Positions 1 through 7,206 of a stretch of 22,395 nt of DNA are shown one piece after another. This DNA is from Saksenaea vasiformis B4078 (taxonomy: Eukaryota > Mucoromycota > Mucoromycetes > Mucorales > Saksenaeaceae). The first letter of the stretch is position 1. Each line of letters starts with the position of its first letter. The notes under the pieces are model-generated. The model searched no databases. It saw nothing but the letters and a program-made list of their open reading frames with translations, and had not been told where the DNA came from. The stretch spans positions 1-22,395 of the forward strand of contig JNDT01001973.1 of assembly GCA_000697055.1 (NCBI GenBank). Reading direction: 5' to 3'. Position numbers and translations under genes: made by a program.

Positions 1-305
1 TAATGATTAAGCTGAAGTACAAATCATATCAGGGTCCAATACCCGATTGTACCTGAAACCTCTTTAACATCGATCATTGGTTTATCATTGTAAAATTTTT
101 ATTTCTCAAGAACACCACCACTGCTATAAAAGCTCCCTGTAAAACAATAATAAACAATCATCTAAGAGTCTCAACGTATTCCCGTTGTTATCCATCTCTC
201 AATTAACCAAATTTCACACTTCCAATATAATGGGGCAGCACTTCCTTAGCTGGAAAGCTGAGACACATAATAAATTTCCTATAGGCAACTGCTGATATAG
301 TCTTC

Positions 306-402
306 TCTGTGTTCCCGGGGGAGACCCCAGACCCCCCAAGATTGCTCTATCTACGGCTCGGCCCAAAGGGCCTCGCGACGCACACGGAGCTAGAACGGTA
401 TA
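306..402. other. GC-rich patch in AT-rich flank
   Basis: A sharply GC-rich block containing runs of G and C; on the minus strand GGGGTCT occurs twice in tandem. It contrasts with the AT-rich DNA on both sides. It may be a fragment of a repeat or of an inserted sequence. No function can be assigned. Confidence 0.3.
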
Positions 403-530
403 GCCAATCTGATGAGGTAAAATTCTGGCTACGCGAATTGTGATTTGCTGAAATAGGCCAATTAAGTAATGGTATTTCATTCACAGGAGCCAACCAACAG
501 GCTGAACGGCGACCCTATTTTTTCACAAGC

Positions 531-560
531 TGCGACCTTCGCTTCGCTCAGGTGCAGTCC
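531..560 (-). repeat. Dispersed repeat, copy 1 (inverted relative to copy 2)
   Basis: The reverse complement of this stretch matches 6534-6564 over about 31 positions, with two 1-nt gaps and a few mismatches. The shared core is CTGAGCRAAGCGAAGGTC. The two copies are inverted with respect to each other and bracket the whole Helitron coding region. Confidence 0.55.
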
Positions 561-710
561 GCCTCGGGTTTTTTATTTGCATAAAAGGCATCCATGCTAA
601 AAAAAAAACATTGTAAGGAAAAAGAAGCAATGGGAATGGAGAGACTATGAGAAAGAAAAGATGAAGATGCTGAGAAAGAAGAAGGATCTTTGTATGTTTT
701 GCTTGTCATC

Positions 711-730
711 ATCGCTACTTATCGCTACTT
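711..730 (+). repeat. 10-nt perfect tandem duplication
   Basis: ATCGCTACTT occurs twice back to back with no spacer. It is one of four short tandem duplications noticed in the window. Confidence 0.85.
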
Positions 731-977
731 CCGCCTAGTCATCTAAATAAAAATATTTGGACCGGAGTTTTGGCCATTTTGCGAAATTGATTGGATTCTC
801 GACGTATAAATGATTGGACAGTATTCTTCGATATCTCTCTACTTGGAAGGTGCAGTCATGGTTTTTCTCACTTTTGTGTTCCTCAACGAGTTTTCTTCGT
901 TATCATTATCATCTTAACCATCAGTCTTCACACTTTGTGTAATAGAAAAAAAAATGCCCTCTGTTCGATCTTCAATT

Positions 978-1028
978 TGTCCTTCTTGCGGAGGAAGTGA
1001 CCATCGCCGAAGTTCCAGTCGCCTCTGT
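978..1028 (+). other. Helitron zinc knuckle, C-x2-C-x4-H-x7-C
   Basis: Reads CPSCGGSDHRRSSSRLC. The spacing and most of the sequence recur in Fanzor A (7584-7634); the spacing recurs in Fanzor C (22207-22157, minus). It differs from the retroviral C-x2-C-x4-H-x4-C knuckle by three extra residues before the last Cys. Zinc or nucleic-acid binding is inferred. Confidence 0.75.
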
Positions 1029-1223
1029 CCAAATAACAGACATGTGAGGAATGACGGTCGCGTCGTTGCCTTTACTATGGAAGATTACCGCATGTTGGAA
1101 AGCTTGGAAGGGTCTGCAAATGCAATTTTGCCGTACGTTTGTGTCCTACACTGAGATACAAGTTGCTGATAGTTATTGTGATGCAGGGCCCATGCACAGC
1201 CGCGGAGACCAATTGCACCAACG

Positions 1224-1313
1224 CCACTGCGGCCACTTGCTCCAGTGCCAGCACCATTGAGACCACTTGCTCCTATGCCAGCACCACTGCGATCGATTGC
1301 TCCTGCTCCTTTA
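1224..1313 (+). repeat. 30-nt imperfect repeat coding a Pro/Ala-rich linker (x3)
   Basis: Three head-to-tail 30-nt units (1224-1253, 1254-1283, 1284-1313) encode PLRPLAPVPA, PLRPLAPMPA and the diverged PLRSIAPAPL. The unit is ten codons, so copy-number change keeps the frame. It forms a low-complexity linker between the knuckle and the Helitron N-terminal domain. Confidence 0.75.
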
Positions 1314-2768
1314 AGCTCATCCACACCCTCTTCGCCTCTTCAGCAGGAATCTTCAATGTATGTTTGGCTTTACAGATATAGAACTCACTAACAGCACCAT
1401 GATAGGTCTCATGATACTTCCTCAGTCCATTCTGAAGCAAGTAATATTCCACTTGCAGAAAATCCTCATGGAGGTAGGGAAGTTACAATCCCTATGATTG
1501 CACGTCAAATGAACTTCATTGAGAGTTCTATTACTGGACAACACATTGTCACAGATGAGACCAGCTGCAACTATCGGAGACAAGTTCTCCCTGCAATGAA
1601 TGCTGAGTGCTCCAAATGCCATGCCCAAACGTGGCTATGGGAAAAAACCACAAACTCATCGTTAAGCAATCCTGCTTTCACAATGTGTTGTTACAATGGA
1701 AAAGTCCAACTTCCTTCTATTGATCCACCTCCTCAGTTCATCATTTCACTCTTGACTGAGAGCAACGAAACTTCCGTTCATTTTCGAAAAAGTATCAGAG
1801 CCTACAACAACATCTTTGCATTTGCTTCTCTGGGAGTTACACTTGATCTTGAATTGGCAAATGGTCGGGAAGGCGTCTACACCTTTCGCGTAAATGGAAA
1901 CGTCTACCACCAGATTGGTCCATTACTTCCTCAAAATGGACAAGAGCAACCTTCATTTGCTCAGATTTACATATATGACCCTGAAACTCAAATCCAGTAC
2001 CGCGAACAAAGATTTCAAAATCTGGACCAAAATGTATTATTTCAGATTCAGGATTGGTTCCTTCACAACAATGTCTTTGCACAAAACGTCCAGTCTGCCG
2101 CCGAGCGTCTCCGCAATGAACCATCTGCTGACCTGAGCATCCGTATCGCAGGCAGCACATCGCGTGATCGCCGTCAATACACTGCACCTTCTGTTGCTGA
2201 GGTCGCAGTTATCATTCCTGGACAAGAAAGTGACCAACCAGACCATCGCGACGTCGTATATATCACTAAGAATGGCGATGTTCATCATATCAATGAGATG
2301 CATTCAGTGTATGATCCCATGCATTACGTACTTCTCTTTCCTCATGGTGATCTGGGTTGGTCAACCGATTTACCACTCAGTGATTCTACAACAGGAGCAT
2401 TGATCCCTCGAACAAACAATACTATTGCTTCTGAGGAAGAGGAAGAGGAAGATGAAGGTGAAGGTGAACATCAGGAACGTAGTTTACAGCGAGGGCCTCG
2501 GAACCGTGTGTCAGCAAGACAATACTACGCCTACCGCTTACAGATTCGCCCAAATTACTATCTGCATCTTTATGGTCGACTTTTTCATGAGTACATTGTA
2601 GACATGTATGCAAAAGTCGAAAGCCAGCGCCTACGTTTCATTCGTGCACATCAAGATGAACTGCGAGCTGAGCTGTATTCAGGAGCAGCAGATGCTGTTT
2701 CTAATGGGGATATAGACCCAATACAAGTTGGCCGCATGGTTGTACTGCCATCATCGTTTACTGCTGGG

Positions 2769-2802
2769 GCACGATATATGCATCGGCACGATATATGCAT
2801 CA
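2769..2802 (+). repeat. 17-nt tandem duplication that breaks the Helitron frame
   Basis: The unit at 2769-2785 is repeated immediately at 2786-2802 with 16 of 17 bases identical. Counting only one copy, the frame reads straight from the upstream domain (GARYMHQQ) into the Rep core (QDAMNVVRTLGKPDLF), as Helitrons normally do. With both copies the upstream frame stops at 2820-2822. Confidence 0.9.
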
Positions 2803-4270
2803 GCAATATCAAGATGCCATGAATGTTGTCCGTACACTAGGAAAGCCCGACCTCTTCATCACCATGACATGCAATCCAAAGTGGCCTGAAATTCAGAGCG
2901 CTCTGTTACCAGGGCAAACTGCTGCTGATAGGCCTGACATTTGCTGTCGTGTCTTCAATGGAAAATTTAAAATCTTGATTGAGGAGATTCGCAAGAAGCA
3001 CATATTTGGACGGGTGATCGGGTGGGTGCATGTGATTGAATTTCAGAAACGCGGACTTCCCCACGCCCATATTCTTTTGGTTTTACATCCCGAGGACAAG
3101 TTGACAACTGTGGAAGAATACGATAGCATTGTCTCTGCTGAAATTCCCAATAGGCGCAGTTCACCGAAACTATACGAGACCGTTACAACTATAATGGTAC
3201 ATAATAAATGTGGCCAACACAACCAAGCAGCGGCATGTATGGTCGATGGTCGATGCAGCAAAAAGTTCCCAAAGCAGTTCAGTCCTGAAACTGTAATTGA
3301 TGGCGATGGGAATATAACCTATCAGCGCTGTGATAACAGCAATGAAAATATTGTAGTGAACAATGTTCACATCGATAACAGCTGGATCGTTCCTTACAAT
3401 CCGTACCTATCAACAAAGCGCGCACATAAATGTGGAGATATGTGCAAATATACGAGCCGTCAAATATCTGTATAAATACGTTTATAAAGGTTCTGACAGG
3501 ACAAATTACGAGATACAAGTGGACGGTGATGCCGTGCAAGCAGTAGACGAAATCAGTGAGTGGCGAGATGCTCGGTATCTTTCTGCCACAGAGTGCTGCT
3601 GGAGGATGTTTGCGTTCAAGATTCAGGCACAGTACCCAACGGTATATCGATTGCAGGTTCACCTGCCAAATTCTGAGCAAGTCTATTTTCACAATGGTGC
3701 TGCTCTGGCAGATGCTGTCCAAAATCGCAGGCTTACAACATTGACAGCATGGTTCAAGCTTAACCAAGACGACCAAAATGCCAGGCAGTATTTATACATG
3801 GATATTCCTTCACATTACTCCTTTAACAAGCGTACTGGCGTCTGGATTCCACGTACTCAGTCTGCTGGAGCAATTGGCAGAATGTATTTCGTCCATCCTA
3901 AAGATACCGAACGATTCTGTTTGCGTATCCTTCTGCTGCATGTCCGGGGAGCGATGAGCTTTGAAAGCTTATGTACATTTGAAGGCCATTTGTACTCCAC
4001 TTTTCAAGAAGCAGCACGTGCAAGAGGCCTTCTCCGCAATGATAACGAATGGGAAAACTGTCTTGCTGAAGCATCATTCGTGAATGCATCTTCCCGTCAA
4101 CTGCGCAGGTTGTTCTGCTGCCTTTTGGTTCACTGCCACGTTTCTGATCCTGGTCAACTTTGGGATCGCTACTACACAGAACTGGGTGCTGATTTCATTT
4201 ATCGATTCCAGCAAAACCGTACAATGGAGCACCTAGATGTTGAAGCGGCCTGTCTTTCTGCTATGCTACG
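2803..4270 (+). pseudogene. Helitron Rep (HUH nuclease) domain, frameshifted
   Basis: The rolling-circle initiator part of the Helitron protein, read in two frames. The first (to 3475) carries GKPDLFITMTCNPKWPEI and the HUH metal-binding motif in GLPHAHILL, with the His codons at 3062-3064 and 3068-3070, followed by the Cys-rich GRCSKKFPK segment. Near 3418 the homology jumps to the next frame, which carries AHINVEICANIRAVKYL and the tyrosine motif KYLYKYVYKG (Tyr codons at 3465, 3471 and 3477), expected to attack DNA during nicking and rejoining. It then continues through the Rep-helicase connector to about 4265, where the frame shifts again. No splice-site pair rescues either shift, so these look like real lesions, although a sequencing error could mimic each single-base change. 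Confidence 0.85.
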
Positions 4271-4273
4271 TGA

Positions 4274-5902
4274 TTGGAGAGGTTATTACGTAACCAAGGA
4301 AGAACTCTTTCTCAGTTCCCGGGTTTGCCTCAGCTATCAGCGCATGATGAAGATGAAGATGCAGAGACTGCCGTTTTTGCTGCAGAACTTAACTACGATG
4401 CAGAAATGTTACATGAACAAGTAGCACAACGAGAATTTCTGCTTAATGATGAGCAAAAGCATACCTTCAGCGTCATCAAACAAGCTCTTCAATCCACCGA
4501 TCTGTCAATGCTGTCTATTCCCGATTCCAACGTATTCTTCATTGACGGCCCTGGAGGCACTGGGAAGACATTTCTTTACAATACAATTCTTGCCTACGTA
4601 CGTTCCCAGCGTCGCATCGCCCTTGCGGTTGCATCTTCTGGAATTGCCGCCATGCTCCTTGAAGGCGGAACAACTACACACTCACGCTTCAAGATCCCTC
4701 TGAACCTTGACCTTTATCCTACATCCTCCATAAGGACCCAGTCGTCTGAAGCAAGTGTTATCAAAGATGCTCCAATAATTGTCTGGGACGAAGCTCCTAT
4801 GATGAACAAGAAGGCCGTTAAATGCGTCGATGCTCTCCTGCGTGACATCATGCGCAGTGATTCTCTTGGTCTAGAAGATGTCCCCTTTGGTGGCAAGGTT
4901 GTTGTGTTTGGTGGTGATTTCAGGCAGATCTTGCCTGTAATTCCAAAGGCCAGCCGAGATCGTGTTGTTGATTCATGCATCTCACGGTTACCCTGGTGGT
5001 CTCAGGTGCATAAACTACAACTTACCGAGAACATGCGCGTACAACGAGCCCACAATGAGATAGATGCATCAGCCATTCAACAATTTTCAAATTTTCTGCT
5101 CGACGTGGGTAATGGTAACCATCCCACTCCCGGAATGTCATCTGAAAACACTGATATTATCCAACTGCCAGCTGAATGGTGCCATACCAACAAGACTATT
5201 GAGGAAATAGTTGATGTTACATGGCCCAATCTTCAAGCTACGTCGCACGAAAATGCTATCAACATTGTCAAATCTGCGCTTCTTGCTCCTCGAAATGCAG
5301 ACGTTGATAGATTGAACTTGAAGGCAATGGAGAAACTACCTGGACCCACCCAACAGTATCTATCTGTGGATAGCGTCAATGACACTGAACATTCTTCACT
5401 GTACCCTATGGAGTACCTCAACTCCATTGAACTAGCGAGTTTACCACCACACAAGCTGCGCTTGAAGCTGACTCAGCCAGTGATGCTTATCCGGAATCTT
5501 GATCCTACCAATGGGCTATCCAATGGGTGTCGCCTTATCTGTAGACATTTCTCTCGCAACTTGATCACAGCTGAGATAGCAGTTGGCGCTCATGCAGGAA
5601 CAACAGTCTACATCCATCGAATAACTCTATTGACAGAAGATAATGCTCTCCCGTTTGTTTCGTCTCGGCATCAATTTCCTCTCAAGCCTGCATTTGCTAT
5701 GACAATCAACAAGAGCCAAGGGCAGACACTCCAGCACATCAGCCTGTACCTTCCAAACCCAGTCTTTTCTCATGGTCAGATGTATGTTGCTTTGTCCCGC
5801 GTGTCTTCAGCCAATAACATCATGATCTTCCTTCCACGCTCAATTGATATGTCAAGTCCTATTACGCGAAATGTGGTATTCAAAGAAGTATATGCTCCAT
5901 AG
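4274..5902 (+). CDS. Helitron Pif1-family helicase domain (open, 542 codons)
   Basis: A superfamily 1B 5'-3' helicase domain, open from the frame entry point to a TAG at 5900-5902. Motifs visible in order: connector GRTLSQFPGLP; Walker A GPGGTGKT (4547-4570); Walker B WDEAPM (about 4784-4801); GGDFRQILPVIP; LTENMRV; MLIRNLDPTNGLSNGCRL; and the C-terminal INKSQGQTL and YVALSRVSS. All helicase motifs look intact. The position given for the start is only where this frame opens: in a working Helitron this is the C-terminal part of one Rep-Hel polypeptide, cut off here by the frameshift at about 4265-4276. It is unlikely to be made as a separate protein. The C-terminus (VVFKEVYAP) fits a natural end. 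Confidence 0.9.
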   Translation: MERLLRNQGRTLSQFPGLPQLSAHDEDEDAETAVFAAELNYDAEMLHEQVAQREFLLNDEQKHTFSVIKQALQSTDLSMLSIPDSNVFFIDGPGGTGKTFLYNTILAYVRSQRRIALAVASSGIAAMLLEGGTTTHSRFKIPLNLDLYPTSSIRTQSSEASVIKDAPIIVWDEAPMMNKKAVKCVDALLRDIMRSDSLGLEDVPFGGKVVVFGGDFRQILPVIPKASRDRVVDSCISRLPWWSQVHKLQLTENMRVQRAHNEIDASAIQQFSNFLLDVGNGNHPTPGMSSENTDIIQLPAEWCHTNKTIEEIVDVTWPNLQATSHENAINIVKSALLAPRNADVDRLNLKAMEKLPGPTQQYLSVDSVNDTEHSSLYPMEYLNSIELASLPPHKLRLKLTQPVMLIRNLDPTNGLSNGCRLICRHFSRNLITAEIAVGAHAGTTVYIHRITLLTEDNALPFVSSRHQFPLKPAFAMTINKSQGQTLQHISLYLPNPVFSHGQMYVALSRVSSANNIMIFLPRSIDMSSPITRNVVFKEVYAP

Positions 5903-6070
5903 ACACTATGTATCTTTTTCTTTTTTATGTTTTCTTCTTTATGTCCTTTATACTTATGTACCATTTTTATGAATATATCTGATACGGCTATGCTTTTCAT
6001 GATTACCTCATGCCCTAGCATCTTCTTCCTACCAGTAACCTCTTCCTTTCTTTTTTTCTGCGCAGAAAAT

Positions 6071-6116
6071 GGGGTGGGTCCATTGGGACGGCAGACCCTC
6101 CGAATGGACCTTCCCC
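6071..6116. repeat. Inverted repeat (14-bp arms, 18-nt loop) 3' of helicase
   Basis: The left arm at 6071-6084 pairs with the right arm at 6103-6116: 12 Watson-Crick pairs, one G-T pair and one T-T mismatch. It lies 169 nt after the helicase stop. Helitrons have a hairpin close to their 3' end, but the expected CTRR terminus does not follow this one. It may instead be a transcript-end structure. Confidence 0.65.
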
Positions 6117-6533
6117 TCAAGTCAAAGAAACACTTCGTGTACTCAATCGGAGTTTTCGTCTTGCCAATAGAATCTTTAGCTTTCTAATACACTTTCTTCT
6201 TGCCATGTATCTTCTTTCATATAGCCCTTCTTCTCTTTTTTTTTTTTTTCCTTCATCCCATAGAAGAAAGCTGTGATGTGAAGCGAAGCGAACACCACTG
6301 CTGGTTTACATTAAAATCTTTGACTTCAAAGTTTCAATGCTGATTAGATGAATAAGGGGGTGCTTCAATATACACTGCTTCCGTTTTCCAGGTTCGCTTA
6401 TAGTTTTTACTTGCAACTTGCAAAAGAAAAATTTAGATCTGTACTGAATATCTAACACGCTTATGTCAGTACTCTTTTAATGTAATTCCTTTTGTAACAT
6501 AAATTATGTTTTTTAAGATAGCAAAACACGAAA

Positions 6534-6564
6534 GGACTGTGGTCTGAGCAAAGCGAAGGTCTGC
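6534..6564 (+). repeat. Dispersed repeat, copy 2
   Basis: Inverted partner of 531-560, sharing the core CTGAGCRAAGCGAAGGTC. A shorter related string (GAAGCGAAGCGAA) occurs near 6280, suggesting a repeat family in this genome. Confidence 0.55.
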
Positions 6565-7206
6565 AATGATTTTGTAACCGGATTTCTCGCAGTAATTACC
6601 TCTGCAATGCTCTTTTCTGCAACTTTCTTTTTGCGATGTTTGGTCTTTCCGAGCTTCCTCTTGCTAAGTCCACTCCTGCGAAGCTTTTCTGGAGATGGCT
6701 CTTGCTATTTCTCCACTTTATAATATAACTATCTGCATGGCGTGATTTCTATATATCATCTTGCCATATATCTTCCTGCAGTATAACTTCTTTCAAGGCA
6801 ATGCTGTTCCTTAGGGATGTACCACTCTGAGACACATATTTTTTTCTTATCACATATCATTTAAGTCACACCTCTTACTGATCAAGCACTGGCAACACGA
6901 CTTTCATTGCTTCATTTTATAGATTCAATTTATTGCTGCTTAGCCAAGACCACATTTTACGCTCTAAAGTTAACTTCTTCTGGAAGTATCTATCGAGATG
7001 AAGAATAAAAGCCAAGGTTACTATAATTATATATGACAAGATACCAAACTGATGAAATGGGTGCTGATGAGAAAAATGCTCATCATAAAAAAAGTCAAGT
7101 GCACTCGATTTATGAAACCAAGTAAAACGTCACAAAAGATACATTTCTCTTCCTTCTTTCTTCGTCTTTCTCCTCTTACCTCTTTTTACTGTTTTCTGTT
7201 GCAGCC

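Larger units (their letters stand above)
1..953. other. Gene-free left flank
   Basis: AT-rich sequence in which I find no convincing gene. It holds a GC-rich patch (306-402), one copy of a dispersed repeat (531-560) and a 10-nt tandem duplication (711-730). The longest open frame (480-214, minus) depends on the GC-rich patch and shows no family motif. The Helitron start at 954 is preceded by an A-rich context. A Helitron 5' end (A followed by TC) could lie here, but no TC start stands out without a second copy to compare. Confidence 0.5.
954..2802 (+). pseudogene. Helitron Rep-Hel protein, N-terminal portion
   Basis: Starts at ATG 954. Exon 1 (954-1132) encodes a C-x2-C-x4-H-x7-C knuckle at residues 9-25. 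A 54-nt intron (1133-1186, GTACGT to ATGCAG) joins it in frame to exon 2, a Pro/Ala-rich linker. A second, very short intron near 1362-1394 would join exon 3, whose frame then runs to 2802; its length of only about 33 nt makes it uncertain. From about 1600 the protein is classical Helitron N-terminal domain: a C-x2-C followed by W, then CCYNGKVQLP, FAFASLG and a YHQIGPLLP-like segment (about 1600-1960). An acidic Glu/Asp-rich tract follows at about 2430-2470. A 17-nt tandem duplication at 2769-2802 throws the frame just before the Rep core. Gene starts upstream of 954 cannot be excluded. Confidence 0.8.
954..5902 (+). mobile_element. Helitron rolling-circle transposon, coding part; termini not found
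   Basis: The protein-coding core of a Helitron. In order it contains a zinc knuckle, a Pro/Ala-rich linker, a Helitron N-terminal domain, an HUH-type Rep domain and a Pif1-family helicase, the standard Rep-Hel architecture. Rep nicks and rejoins a single strand and the helicase unwinds it. The coding frame breaks at about 2769-2802, 3418 and 4265-4276, so this copy probably cannot move by itself. I could not fix the element ends. A CTAG preceded by a GC-rich segment at 10076-10079 is one candidate 3' end, which would place Fanzor A inside the element. Confidence 0.9.
5903..7206. other. Spacer between Helitron helicase and Fanzor A
   Basis: No gene seen. The sequence is T/C-rich with several TTGCCATRTATCTTC-like echoes (about 6199 and 6760), and holds a strong inverted repeat (6071-6116) and the second copy of a dispersed repeat (6534-6564). 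Immediately before 7207 a long pyrimidine tract ends in TTGCAG, which looks like a splice acceptor. An untranslated or short coding first exon of Fanzor A may therefore lie in this stretch, but I cannot identify it. Confidence 0.5.

Noticed and set aside
214..480. Open frame on the minus strand, 88 codons
   Set aside because: Its openness comes from a GC-rich patch, it has no recognisable motif, and flanking sequence shows no gene structure.
3239..3253. GGTCGAT repeated in tandem in the Rep domain
   Set aside because: It fits the conserved Helitron VDGRCSKKFPK region in frame, so it is probably original sequence and not a duplication lesion.
5776..6120. Minus-strand frame of 114 codons across the helicase end
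   Set aside because: It overlaps the real helicase C-terminus in antisense and then runs into low-complexity Lys/Ile-rich sequence; a shadow.
5927..6187. Plus-strand frame just after the helicase
   Set aside because: Phe/Ser/Leu-rich reading of a pyrimidine-rich tract with no motif; the inverted repeat at 6071-6116 lies inside it.
6117..6190. Helitron 3' end just after the inverted repeat
   Set aside because: No CTRR lies at the expected distance; the nearest CTAA (about 6183) has no hairpin directly before it.
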